A DNA stretch of 31,404 nucleotides from an uncultured Geobacteraceae bacterium (lineage in GTDB: Bacteria > Desulfobacterota > Desulfuromonadia > Desulfuromonadales > Geopsychrobacteraceae): the NCBI GenBank assembly GCA_937958075.1, contig CALFFB010000244.1, positions 1-31,404 of the forward strand, in the 5' to 3' direction. The translations under genes were made by a program, and so were the position numbers. This document shows, one piece after another, positions 8,218 to 16,971 of this stretch; position 1 is the first letter of the stretch, and each line of letters opens with the position of its first letter. The notes beneath the pieces were generated by a model, which saw only the letters and a list, made by a program, of their open reading frames with translations, did not search any database and had not been told where the DNA came from.

Positions 8218-9141
8218 ATGAGTGGACACATGACCTTACGTCAGTTGGAACTCTTTGTTGCGGTTGCCGAATCCGGGAGCTTTTCGAAGGGGGGAGAGCT
8301 TGTGAGCCTGACACAGTCAACCGTCAGTCAGCATATTGCCGCCTTGGAGGAGTCATTCGGTCTGAAGCTGATTGATCGGACGGGCAGGGGGATTGCTCTG
8401 ACATCCGGTGGAGAATTATTGCTGCAACAGGCGCGCAGGGTTCTGGCTGAGGTTGCTGATTTACGCCAGAATCTGTCCCGTTTTGTCGGGATGCAGGATG
8501 TTCGGGTCAGTATCGGGGCCAGTAATATCCCGGCAAATTATCTGTTGCCTGACCTGTTGCCTGTGCTTCGACAACAGTATCCCGGCTTGCAATTGCAGGT
8601 CATTACCTCAGACAGCAAGCAAGCCCTGGAAGCGGTTCGGCTGCGGCAAGTCGAGCTTGGATTCGTCGGTGTGCACGTCAAGGACGCACTGTTAACAGGC
8701 TTGCCGGTTTGTCGGGATCGACTGGTCTTGATTGTTGGCGCCAACCATTCCCTGCGCCGGGTCGGCAGAATTACCCTGGCGGATCTGGCAGGGCAGGAGA
8801 TGATTCTGCGTGAAGCCGGATCAGGGACCTATCAGAATCTGCTCCAGGCCCTCAACGATGCCGGCTTCGATCCCGACCAGCTCAACGTTGTCGCCCGTTT
8901 CGGCAGTAACGAGGCCGTACGACGAGCTGTCATCAACGGTTCCGGCTGCGCCTTTGTGTCGGATTTGTCCATTCGTGATCATCTCAGACGTGAGGAGGTT
9001 TTTGCTGTTGCCGTGGATGGACTGCAGATTGAACGCCAGCTGTCTCTGGTGTATTTAAGCCAGCGACACCTCTCACCGGCGGCGCGGACGGTGATCGATC
9101 TCATCAGCGAATACTGCAGTGTAAGTGCCGGTTGTTGTTAG
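8218..9141 (+). CDS. LysR-family transcriptional regulator
   Basis: A LysR-type regulator of about 300 residues. The N-terminal winged helix-turn-helix reads LRQLELFVAVAESGSFSKGG then LTQSTVSQHIAALEESFG. It is followed by a type-2 periplasmic-binding-protein effector domain from about residue 90, beginning VRVSIGASNIPANYLLPDLLP. The order resembles the CysB/CysL-like group that responds to small sulfur or amino-acid ligands. The frame is open from a TTG at 8206; ATG 8218 or ATG 8230 (MTLRQLELF) are the better starts. It is divergent from the rhodanese gene with about 165 bases between, the usual arrangement for a LysR regulator and its target. Confidence 0.9.
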   Translation: MSGHMTLRQLELFVAVAESGSFSKGGELVSLTQSTVSQHIAALEESFGLKLIDRTGRGIALTSGGELLLQQARRVLAEVADLRQNLSRFVGMQDVRVSIGASNIPANYLLPDLLPVLRQQYPGLQLQVITSDSKQALEAVRLRQVELGFVGVHVKDALLTGLPVCRDRLVLIVGANHSLRRVGRITLADLAGQEMILREAGSGTYQNLLQALNDAGFDPDQLNVVARFGSNEAVRRAVINGSGCAFVSDLSIRDHLRREEVFAVAVDGLQIERQLSLVYLSQRHLSPAARTVIDLISEYCSVSAGCC

Positions 9142-9237
9142 GCTGTCGACATTTTACTTTGCAGATTCAGCGATCTGGGCTAATATCCCATTTGATAACA
9201 TCTGTTAATCATTCATCTTCTCATGTGATAGCCCGCT

Positions 9238-11229
9238 ATGATGATAAACTCAGGACCCTTCTGCGCCCAGTCGTGGGACGCGGCTGCCAAGGGTTATGCG
9301 CCCCTCGAAGAGCTCCTTGATATTCCCGCCATTCAGACGTTAATGGATGATTTCTATCTGTTGACGAAAATTCCCATGGCTTTACTCGATATCAGCGGCA
9401 AGGTACTCATCGGTGTCGGTTGGCAGACCATCTGCACCAGGTTTCACCGCGTTCATGCCGAAACCAGCCGTCATTGTTTTGAAAGCGATACGCAGTTGAC
9501 GACGGATGTGCTTCCGGGTGAGTTCAAGCGCTACAAGTGTAAGAACAATATGTGGGACATCTCCACGCCCCTGTACCTGGCGGGCCGACATGTGGGCAAT
9601 CTTTTCGCCGGTCAGTTCTTCTTTGAAGAGGAAGAGATCGATTACGAACTGTTTCGCTGCCAGGCCCGGCGTTACGGTTTTGATGAAGGGGAATATCTCG
9701 CCGCTCTTGATGCCGTTCCCCGCCTCAGTCAGGAGAACATCGAAACCGGTATGCGCTTTTTCGCCAAGCTTGCGCATTTTCTTTCGGAATATGCTTTCAA
9801 GACGATCCGCGATCTGGAGGAACGCAAGCGGGCGGAGTTGCGTCTCTCGGTAGAGCTGGCTATCAGTAACACCCTGGCAACGGAACCGACAGTTGCTGAC
9901 GCCATACCGAAAATACTCAAGGCAATCTGCTCTTCCATCGGCTGGAGTGTGGGTGTCGTCTGGTGGCAGGATCCGCAGACGAACACGCTGAAGGTCATCC
10001 ACGACTGGCAGCGTGACGGTTTTTTTGTCGACGCTTTTGTCAAGGCAGGGCGCACACTGCGTTTCCGCCCCGGCGAAGGCCTGCCCGGGCGCACCTGGAC
10101 GGCGCGTGAGGCAATCTGGATCGAGGATATTGCTACTGACGGCAACTTCACCCGCAAGGCAGAAGCCCTGAAGTACGGTTTGACCAGCGCTTTTGCCTTT
10201 CCTATTGTGCTGTCAGGAAAATGCGTCGGAATAATGGAGTTTTATTCCGTTGTTCCGAGAAAACCGGATCCGGAATTTCTGCAATACGTGACCCCTCTGG
10301 GCAGCCAGATCGGCCAGCTGATTGAGCGCAAGCAGGCGGAAGAGGCCCTGCGGGAATCGGAACGACGCTTTCGGGAAACCCTGCAGAACAGCCGCCTGAT
10401 AGCGATTGAGCTGGATCGTGAGGGGAAGGTGCTCTTCTGCAACAACTTTACCCTGGAACTGACACAATGGGAGCGCGAGGTTGTTTACGGGCATAACTGG
10501 TTTGAACGTTTTGTGCCTGACGGCGCAAAGCTGCTTGACCTCTACAAGCAGTGGATTGCCACCAACACCATGCCCCTGCATTATGAAAACCACATCCTTA
10601 CCCGCGACGGTGACGAGCGCCTGATTTCCTGGAACGTCACCATTTTGTATAACGTCTCAGACAAAGAAGCCAGTGGCGCGGCGGCCATTGGCGAGGATAT
10701 TACCGAACGCCGGCAGTATGAAGAGCGACTGCAATATTTAAGCACCCATGATACGCTGACCGGGTTGTTCAACCGCATGTTCTTTGATGCAGAGATGGAA
10801 CGCCTCGCTGCCAGCAGGCGCTATCCGGTCAGTGTTATCATTGTCGACCTCGATGGCCTGAAAACCGTCAATGACGAGGCTGGTCATGCCGCCGGTGATC
10901 AACTGATTCAACTGGCGGGGGAGGTTCTGCGTCAGGCGGTCCGCCCGGAAGACGTGGTTGCCCGTATCGGCGGCGATGAATTTGCCCTGCTTCTACCCCA
11001 GACGGCAAGTGCCGATACTGTGGTGGCACGGATTCGCAACAGTCACAAGGCAATTGTTGTCGCTGGCAGAAAGGTCGCGTTGCAGCTCTCCCTCGGCGCG
11101 GCGACTGCACGTAGCGGTGCTCAGCTCAGGGATGCCATGGCCCTGGCAGATGCCCGCATGTATGCGGACAAAAAAAGTAAAAAAGAGTCAACCGGACAGG
11201 GAAAGGTCAATGGAAGACAAAGTCAATAA
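9238..11229 (+). CDS. PocR-GAF-PAS-GGDEF sensory diguanylate cyclase
   Basis: A 663-residue soluble signalling protein predicted to make cyclic-di-GMP. Residues about 22-190 match the PocR sensory domain (LLDIPAIQTLMDDFYLLTKIPMALLD, with several cysteines), residues about 200-365 a GAF domain, residues about 372-495 a PAS domain and residues about 500-655 a GGDEF domain. The catalytic RIGGDEF motif is intact, and RPED sits five residues before it, matching the RxxD inhibitory I-site for product feedback. No membrane segment is seen. The ATG/ATG at 9238/9241 has no clear ribosome binding site. The 3' end overlaps the MscS gene by 20 bases, so the two are probably cotranscribed. Confidence 0.9.
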   Translation: MMINSGPFCAQSWDAAAKGYAPLEELLDIPAIQTLMDDFYLLTKIPMALLDISGKVLIGVGWQTICTRFHRVHAETSRHCFESDTQLTTDVLPGEFKRYKCKNNMWDISTPLYLAGRHVGNLFAGQFFFEEEEIDYELFRCQARRYGFDEGEYLAALDAVPRLSQENIETGMRFFAKLAHFLSEYAFKTIRDLEERKRAELRLSVELAISNTLATEPTVADAIPKILKAICSSIGWSVGVVWWQDPQTNTLKVIHDWQRDGFFVDAFVKAGRTLRFRPGEGLPGRTWTAREAIWIEDIATDGNFTRKAEALKYGLTSAFAFPIVLSGKCVGIMEFYSVVPRKPDPEFLQYVTPLGSQIGQLIERKQAEEALRESERRFRETLQNSRLIAIELDREGKVLFCNNFTLELTQWEREVVYGHNWFERFVPDGAKLLDLYKQWIATNTMPLHYENHILTRDGDERLISWNVTILYNVSDKEASGAAAIGEDITERRQYEERLQYLSTHDTLTGLFNRMFFDAEMERLAASRRYPVSVIIVDLDGLKTVNDEAGHAAGDQLIQLAGEVLRQAVRPEDVVARIGGDEFALLLPQTASADTVVARIRNSHKAIVVAGRKVALQLSLGAATARSGAQLRDAMALADARMYADKKSKKESTGQGKVNGRQSQ

Positions 11230-12331
11230 TCTGATTGTTACGTTTCTCGATCTGCTCAATCTTAACGATTCCCATGCCTGGATTTATCAGGTCTTTATCA
11301 TAGTTCTGCTGACTCTGCTGGTGGCATATGCCGTCAAGAAGGGGTTTGATCATCTCGAACGGGTGGCTCTGAAAACGCGCACGTTCTGGGATGATCTGTT
11401 GGTCAGTTCGGCGCGCAAACCGGTGCGCATGTTTATCTGGGTTAACGGTCTGCTGTGGGCGACGGAGGTGGTGCGGCAGGTTTCCAACGAGCCGATTTTC
11501 AATGTGATCGACCCGTTGCGCGAGGTGTCGTTCATTGTCATCTTCGCCTGGTTCATGACCCGTTTTATCAATAAGGGGGAGCTGACCGTCCAGAATCCGA
11601 GGCGGGTCGACAAGCCCCTGGATGCGACCACCGCCTCGGCCCTGAGCAAGCTTCTGCGCCTGTCGGTGCTGATTACCACCGGCCTGGTGGTGTTGCAGAC
11701 CCTCGGCTTCAGTGTCTCCGGAGTGTTGGCCTTTGGTGGTATCGGGGGTATTGCCGTCGGTTTTGCCGCCAAGGATCTGTTGGCCAATTTTTTCGGCGGC
11801 CTGATGATCTATCTCGATCAGCCCTTCAAGGTAGGTGACTGGATTCGTTCCCCCGACAAGGAAATCGAGGGGACAGTGGAGCACATCGGCTGGCGCCTGA
11901 CCCGCATCCGTACCTTCGACAAGCGGCCCCTTTACGTGCCCAACGCCACTTTTGCCAGTATCTCGGTGGAAAACCCCTCGCGCATGACCAATCGCCGTAT
12001 TTTTGAGCATGTGGGGGTGCGCTACGCCGACGGCAGCCGGGTTGCGACCATCGTTGCGGAAGTGAAAGAGATGCTCCGCGCTCATCCCGCTATTGCCGCG
12101 GATCAGACGCTGATCGTCAATGTCAACCGCTTTGCCGCCTCGTCCATCGACTTCATGGTCTACGCCTTTACCAAAACAACCAACTGGGTCGAGTTCCACG
12201 GCATTAAAGAGGATGTCATGCTCAAGATCATGGCGATTATCGAAAGCCACGATGCTGAAATCGCCTTCCCGACCCAGACCATTCATCTGGCCGCCGAGCC
12301 TGATCCGGAAACGGAAGCGCTGTCAGGCTGA
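11210..12331 (+). CDS. MscS-family small-conductance mechanosensitive channel
   Basis: A 373-residue inner-membrane channel of the MscS type that releases solutes on osmotic downshock. Although the frame is open from 10958, the ATG at 11210 (MEDKVNNLIV) is the natural start, because anything upstream lies inside the GGDEF coding region. Several N-terminal membrane segments (about residues 20-185) lead to the pore helix VLAFGGIGGIAVGFAAKDLL and the beta domain IYLDQPFKVGDWI, followed by the C-terminal alpha/beta domain. It overlaps the end of the diguanylate cyclase by 20 bases, linking osmotic response and c-di-GMP signalling in one transcript. Confidence 0.93.
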   Translation: MEDKVNNLIVTFLDLLNLNDSHAWIYQVFIIVLLTLLVAYAVKKGFDHLERVALKTRTFWDDLLVSSARKPVRMFIWVNGLLWATEVVRQVSNEPIFNVIDPLREVSFIVIFAWFMTRFINKGELTVQNPRRVDKPLDATTASALSKLLRLSVLITTGLVVLQTLGFSVSGVLAFGGIGGIAVGFAAKDLLANFFGGLMIYLDQPFKVGDWIRSPDKEIEGTVEHIGWRLTRIRTFDKRPLYVPNATFASISVENPSRMTNRRIFEHVGVRYADGSRVATIVAEVKEMLRAHPAIAADQTLIVNVNRFAASSIDFMVYAFTKTTNWVEFHGIKEDVMLKIMAIIESHDAEIAFPTQTIHLAAEPDPETEALSG

Positions 12332-12354
12332 CAGAGTCTGGGCGCGAGGATGGA

Positions 12355-13746
12355 TCATTCTGTCACGGCGAGGGTTTTCCATTGGCCTCTGTTGAAGCGC
12401 AGGTAGAATAGACCGGTGCTGATCAGCAGAAAGACGATGAATGTCAGCCAGACAACAATGGGACCCAGATGCAGGATTTTCAGACAGACATAAACGATGG
12501 GCACCAGCAGCCAGTGCATTGACACCGACAGTCCCATGGCCCACAGGGTGTCGCCGGCGCCGCGCAGGGTGCCGCTGAACACCACCATCATCGCATCGGC
12601 CAGCACGTAAAAGGCGGCGAGCCTGAGCATGTCGACGGCCAGGGGCGAGGCCAGTTGAAAGACAGTGCTGTGGTCAGTCGGGGCGAACACCTGCACCAGT
12701 TGGTCTGGAAAAATCACGAACAAAATGAAAATGACGCCGGAGTAGGCCCAGCCCAGTTTCAGCCCGGAATAGGCGGTGCGCTCGGCGATCTCCGGAGATC
12801 CCCCTCCCATGTAGCGACCGACCAGGCTGACAATACCGATCTGTAATCCCAGCAGGGGCACAAAGGAGACCATGTCCCAATTGAAAACGATGGTCACCGC
12901 CGTCGCGGTCACCGTGCCATGACTGTGAAACAGCAGGACAATCAGGGTGAAGGCCAGCAGGTTGAGGAACATTTCGGCACCGGCCGGTGATCCATAGCGC
13001 AGCAGCTTGAACATGATGCGGCGCTGGTAGGTCAATCCGGCAGTGACGGAGAATTCCCGCTGATTAGGTTGACGCAGATAGGTTGCCATGAGCATTGCCA
13101 GAGCACAGAAACTGCCGAACAAGGTGCCGTAGGCGGCGCCGCGCAGGCCAAGGGCCGGAAAGCCGAAATGACCGAAAATAAGGACATAGTTGGTGCAGCT
13201 GTTGATCACGAGGGCAATCAGCGCACTGATCATGACCACGCGGGTTTGTCCGATACCGGAAAAAAAACCCGCCAGAGCTGTCCGCAGCAGAACCAGGGGG
13301 GTGCCCCAGAGCAGAATGTCGAAATAGATCTGCTGCTGCGCACGCTGGACATCCGGGATGTCCATCAGTCCGAACAGCAGGTGAACGACGGGACGGCAAC
13401 CGAAGATGATCAGGGTCGCCGGAATTACCAGCAGCGCCGCCTGGGTGACGACGACACTGCACTGGGTTTTCTGGCCGGCACCCAGATATTGGGCGACCAG
13501 GGCGGTGGTGTAGCCGATGAGACCAATGAAGAAGGTCATCAGCATGAAGCTGCTCAGACCGCCGGCCATAGCCGCGTTCATTGATTCCGGCCCGATGCGT
13601 GACAGAAACAAGCGATCAATAAAGATCAGCAGGGTCTCGCAGGCATGGGAAATGACCATCGGTGCGGCAATGGCAAAGGTCTCGCGCAGACCGCCGGGAG
13701 TTAATATGTCGGCTTCAGGATATTTTCGCACGGCTGATTTCATCAC
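12355..13746 (-). CDS. MATE-family efflux transporter
   Basis: A 463-residue inner-membrane protein with about 12 hydrophobic segments in two repeats, matching MATE (NorM/DinF-like) multidrug antiporters driven by Na+ or H+. The family pattern is visible at FAIAAPMVISHACETLLIFIDRLFLSRIG near the N terminus and GSPAGAEMFLNLLAFTLIVLL in the second half. The start is GTG 13746 or ATG 13743, with only a weak upstream GAAG. It converges on the MscS gene with a 23-base gap and lies 77 bases downstream of the EamA gene on the same strand. Substrate unknown. Confidence 0.9.
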   Translation of the reverse strand: MMKSAVRKYPEADILTPGGLRETFAIAAPMVISHACETLLIFIDRLFLSRIGPESMNAAMAGGLSSFMLMTFFIGLIGYTTALVAQYLGAGQKTQCSVVVTQAALLVIPATLIIFGCRPVVHLLFGLMDIPDVQRAQQQIYFDILLWGTPLVLLRTALAGFFSGIGQTRVVMISALIALVINSCTNYVLIFGHFGFPALGLRGAAYGTLFGSFCALAMLMATYLRQPNQREFSVTAGLTYQRRIMFKLLRYGSPAGAEMFLNLLAFTLIVLLFHSHGTVTATAVTIVFNWDMVSFVPLLGLQIGIVSLVGRYMGGGSPEIAERTAYSGLKLGWAYSGVIFILFVIFPDQLVQVFAPTDHSTVFQLASPLAVDMLRLAAFYVLADAMMVVFSGTLRGAGDTLWAMGLSVSMHWLLVPIVYVCLKILHLGPIVVWLTFIVFLLISTGLFYLRFNRGQWKTLAVTE

Positions 13747-13750
13747 TTCG

Positions 13751-13774
13751 GCTGCAGACCAGCTGATCTGCAGC
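13751..13774. repeat. Inverted repeat next to the MATE start
   Basis: A perfect 8-bp inverted repeat GCTGCAGA / TCTGCAGC around an 8-base centre lies 5-28 bases upstream of the MATE start codon. It could be an operator or a weak hairpin in the leader. There is no T-tract, so a terminator is unlikely. Confidence 0.35.
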
Positions 13775-13823
13775 GCTACAAGGTTTTTGTTGCACAGGTG
13801 ACGCCGGCGGTGCCCGGCCGGTG

Positions 13824-14780
13824 TCAGCCGTGTTGCCTGCGCAGGGCCAGGGAGGCATTGGCGGAAAAGATGAGGAACGCGCCGATCCAGCCGGTCACCG
13901 TCAGCACCGGATCAGCGACCAGAATGGGGCCCAAAAGGGCCGCCATGAGGATTCTGCTGGAAGACAGAATAGATCCTTCAACGGCCGTGACAAACACAAA
14001 GCCGTAGGTCAGCAGGTACTGTCCCAGGACTCCGGCTGCGGAGCAGGCAAGAAGAAAACCGAGTTCGGTGCGGTCAGGCCAGAAGATTTCTTCGTGAAAC
14101 AGAAGAAAAATCAAGACCATGCCCAGTCCGAACATGTAAAACAGGATGGTCTGGGAGTCGTGATGCTGGCGGCTGAGGTTGAGGTAGATGATCGCCGCTG
14201 CAGCGGTGATGCCCGACGCCAGCCCCCACGCACTTCCCGAGCCCAGGGTCATCTCCGATGGCGCCAGTACCAGCCAGATACCGATAAAGGCCACCGCAGC
14301 GATGATAAATGAGAGCAGGTCGCGCTGCCCTTTCAGGAAAAACCAGGAAAAAAGAGCAACAAACAGAGGGTAGGTCATGTTGAGAATGTTGGCCTGGGCG
14401 ACCGACCCGATGCTTACGGCCTGGTAAAAACAGAAAACGGCGACGGTATTGGCGATTGTACGGCCGATAAGATAGTGATGACGGCGTGGTTTGAGGGGTT
14501 GGTGCTGGATGCACATGGTGATTGTCACGACGACAAAACCCAGAAAAAAGCGGGCGAACACAAAATAGGCAGAGGCGATGGTGACATAGGCATCGGCCCA
14601 GCGGATGATCAGGGTCGCCAGATAGAAGAAAAACGCCGAACCGAGTACGGCGCACCAGCCAATGGCCTGGCGGGAAAGCAGGGGCGACCTGGTGAAGTTG
14701 TTTTCCATAAAATCTTTCAGTTCATCAATGGCAAGAAGATTTTTCTTCGAACGAACATCTTTAATGAACAGAAAGTCCAT
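13824..14780 (-). CDS. EamA/DMT-family transporter
   Basis: A 318-residue membrane protein with two EamA repeats and about ten transmembrane segments, as in drug/metabolite exporters. The second repeat begins SAWGLASGITAAAAIIYLNLSRQ. The first ATG at 14780 gives an extra charged 24-residue N terminus; ATG 14708 (MENNFTRSPLLSRQ) would give 294 residues, nearer the family norm. Neither has a strong ribosome binding site. It follows def on the same strand after 44 bases and may be read from the same promoter. Substrate unknown. Confidence 0.88.
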   Translation of the reverse strand: MDFLFIKDVRSKKNLLAIDELKDFMENNFTRSPLLSRQAIGWCAVLGSAFFFYLATLIIRWADAYVTIASAYFVFARFFLGFVVVTITMCIQHQPLKPRRHHYLIGRTIANTVAVFCFYQAVSIGSVAQANILNMTYPLFVALFSWFFLKGQRDLLSFIIAAVAFIGIWLVLAPSEMTLGSGSAWGLASGITAAAAIIYLNLSRQHHDSQTILFYMFGLGMVLIFLLFHEEIFWPDRTELGFLLACSAAGVLGQYLLTYGFVFVTAVEGSILSSSRILMAALLGPILVADPVLTVTGWIGAFLIFSANASLALRRQHG

Positions 14781-14824
14781 TAAACGTTGGATTGTTTTAG
14801 GTTTTTGCCAAGATTCCAGGCGAG

Positions 14825-15328
14825 TCAGTGTTTGCGACGGAAGAGTCCGGTTTTCAGGCTGGAAATACGATCCAGGAAGAGCAGGCCGTCCAGATGATCA
14901 ATCTCGTGCTGAATGGCGATGGCTTCAAAGCCGTTGGCACGAATAACACGGCGCGTATTGTTCTCGTCCTGATACTGTACAACGACTGTTTCGGCACGGG
15001 TGACGTTTCCTGTATATTCCGGTACCGACATACAGCCCTCGCGAGCTTCGCATGAGCCTTCGCGCTCAATGATTTCCGGGTTGACCATCTGCATCAGGCC
15101 ATGATTGTCCTGCTTTTTTCCCAGCTTGCTTTTCGATACATCAACCACCACGGCACGACGCAGGTCACCGATCTGCGGGGCGGCAATGCCGACTGAGTGG
15201 CCGGCGTCGACCATTGTATCAACCAGATCCGTCAGCAGGTCACGTACGGAATCGTCGAAATCAGCAACAGGCGCGGATACCTTTTTAAGCGTGGGATCGG
15301 GGTAGACCAGTACTGTTCTTGCAGCCAT
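14825..15328 (-). CDS. def: Peptide deformylase
   Basis: Removes the N-formyl group from nascent proteins. At 167 residues it has standard length. The three signature motifs are intact: GHSVGIAAPQIG (motif I), EGCMSVP with the metal-binding Cys (motif II), and QHEIDHLDG with two His ligands and catalytic Glu (motif III). It lies 3 bases after the double-ACT protein gene, so the two are coupled. No fmt gene is adjacent, unlike the common def-fmt arrangement. Confidence 0.97.
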   Translation of the reverse strand: MAARTVLVYPDPTLKKVSAPVADFDDSVRDLLTDLVDTMVDAGHSVGIAAPQIGDLRRAVVVDVSKSKLGKKQDNHGLMQMVNPEIIEREGSCEAREGCMSVPEYTGNVTRAETVVVQYQDENNTRRVIRANGFEAIAIQHEIDHLDGLLFLDRISSLKTGLFRRKH

Positions 15329-15331
15329 GTG

Positions 15332-15871
15332 TTACAGCTCCACCGCGATGAGGGAGCGAACGGATATATCGACCTGCAGTTGTTGTTGCAGTTCTTTCAT
15401 CCACTGCTCGACCACATCGATTTCGATGTTTTCCGGTAACACCGCTTCAAGCATCATCACATACACCGGTTTTTCCGCTGTGCCGATGAGCTTGGTGTTC
15501 AGGTCGGTGATATTGATCTGCTGCTCACCCAGCACTTTGGCGACCTGAAATACAATGCCCGGTTTGTCGGCACCGTAGACGGAAATCATGCACTGCTCCC
15601 CCTTAAGAGCAGGACGGATCTCACCCCCCGGTTTCATGGTGCGGATAAAGACCGACAGGTTGGTTTCCTCTAGCTGTCTGAAGTCCTGCTCAAATTGCTC
15701 TTTCGCGGTAATCTGCGGATTGGAAATGATCAGGATCATGGAGAACTGACCGCCGAGAATGGAGCAGCTGGAATCGGCAATGTTGAACCCCTGCTCATAG
15801 AGAATTTTGGTGACCTGGGCAACGATGCCGGGGCGGTCTCGTCCGATAATAGTCAGGGCAAAGTGCTGCAT
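15332..15871 (-). CDS. Double ACT-domain protein (GcvR-like)
   Basis: A 179-residue protein made of two ACT domains, residues about 1-80 (FALTIIGRDRPGIVAQVTKIL) and about 92-175 (CMISVYGADKPGIVFQVAKVL). The GxDxPGI signature is in both. This is the arrangement of the glycine-cleavage regulator GcvR and related amino-acid-binding regulators. Whether it controls glycine metabolism here is unknown; no gcv genes are in the window. A strong AGGAGGAATC precedes the ATG. It heads the transcription unit with def. Confidence 0.85.
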   Translation of the reverse strand: MQHFALTIIGRDRPGIVAQVTKILYEQGFNIADSSCSILGGQFSMILIISNPQITAKEQFEQDFRQLEETNLSVFIRTMKPGGEIRPALKGEQCMISVYGADKPGIVFQVAKVLGEQQINITDLNTKLIGTAEKPVYVMMLEAVLPENIEIDVVEQWMKELQQQLQVDISVRSLIAVEL

Positions 15872-16052
15872 GATTCCTCCTGGTGGCTGAAGGGTGAAGG
15901 CCTCTGGGTCGGCAATGAATAATGCCCGATTTCAATCCGGCAGGCAAGAGCGGGATTAGGCCGGAAGTATGACAGGAGCGATATCAGGCACAGGGACGGT
16001 TGTGGAGTGACGAGTGGAGCTCATGTCTGTGACGACGTATCGATAGAGAAGA

Positions 16053-16961
16053 TCAGACAGGAATGCGGTCCATGATCAGCACTGTAAAAAGCAAGGCCAT
16101 GGACAGGTTTATCAGGTGGAAATGCTGGCGGGACGTTTGTTGCAGGTTGTTCCGGCTGGTTTTGATCAAAACCAGGAAAAGCAGGACTTGTCCGCAAATA
16201 AAGAAAATCTCCAGGACTGAATGGCTGATAAAGTTGAACAGAGGAAACAGCATGTAGGAGAGAAATAGACTGGCGATCCAGAAATTGTTGATGCGTAATA
16301 AGCGTGGCGTCGGAATTGTGCGAAATAGATCGGGCAGGCCGCTTCGCTTCAAGTCCTCCCGATAATGACACAGCAGCAGCCAGGTGTGGGGGATCTGCCA
16401 GACAAACAGGGTGCCGGCCAGTATCAGCGCTTTTTGTGCAGACAGATCAGCACCGGCAGCGGTCCAGCCGATCAATGGTGGCAAGGCGCCACAGAGAGCG
16501 CCGGGCAGGGCGGCAAACGGGGTAAGACGTTTCAGTGGTGTATAGACGCCGTTGTACCAGATGAGGGCAAAAAAGCCGAGGAGCGCGGGGAGGGCAGCCG
16601 GCAGCTGCGAAAGCAGGAACAACCCGCCTCCAATCTGAATGGCGGCCAGAACCAGCACAGATCCAGTTGACATGAGACCGGCAGGAAGCGGGCGTTGACG
16701 GGTACGCTGCATGCGCGCGTCAAGATCCTTCTCCTGCCACTGATTAAGGGCAGAGCAGCCACCCGCCAGCAGACCGATGCCGGCACAAACCAGCAACAGT
16801 CTGCTGTCCCAACCACCGGCAGCGAACAGGTAGCCTGCCAGGGCAGAGAGGACCACCATTGTTGATAACTCCAGCCGCGTCAGTTGACGAATAGCCTGCC
16901 ACCCGTTGCGCAGAAGAGAGACCCCGAGGACAACGGATGTATCGTGGCGGAATCCGGACAA
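16053..16961 (-). CDS. ctaB: Protohaem IX farnesyltransferase (haem O synthase)
   Basis: An inner-membrane UbiA-type prenyltransferase that attaches farnesyl to haem B to make haem O. The frame is open upstream across subunit II, but the only well-placed start after the membrane core is considered is TTG at 16961, preceded by GAGG at 5-base spacing and 11 bases past the subunit II stop; it gives 302 residues, normal for the family. The Asp-rich prenyl-diphosphate motif NQWQEKDLDARMQRTRQRPL and the second motif YTPLKRLTPF are present, with about nine hydrophobic segments. It ends the oxidase operon. The TTG start is inferred. Confidence 0.88.
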   Translation of the reverse strand: MSGFRHDTSVVLGVSLLRNGWQAIRQLTRLELSTMVVLSALAGYLFAAGGWDSRLLLVCAGIGLLAGGCSALNQWQEKDLDARMQRTRQRPLPAGLMSTGSVLVLAAIQIGGGLFLLSQLPAALPALLGFFALIWYNGVYTPLKRLTPFAALPGALCGALPPLIGWTAAGADLSAQKALILAGTLFVWQIPHTWLLLCHYREDLKRSGLPDLFRTIPTPRLLRINNFWIASLFLSYMLFPLFNFISHSVLEIFFICGQVLLFLVLIKTSRNNLQQTSRQHFHLINLSMALLFTVLIMDRIPV

Positions 16962-16971
16962 GAGAGCCTCG

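Noticed and set aside
10958..11209. Upstream extension of the MscS protein
   Set aside because: It lies wholly inside the GGDEF domain in another frame; the MscS family starts match ATG 11210.
11207..12286. Long open frame (359 codons) antisense to the MscS gene
   Set aside because: No recognisable domain; the + strand frame has full MscS motifs. It is a by-product of codon bias in a GC-rich gene.
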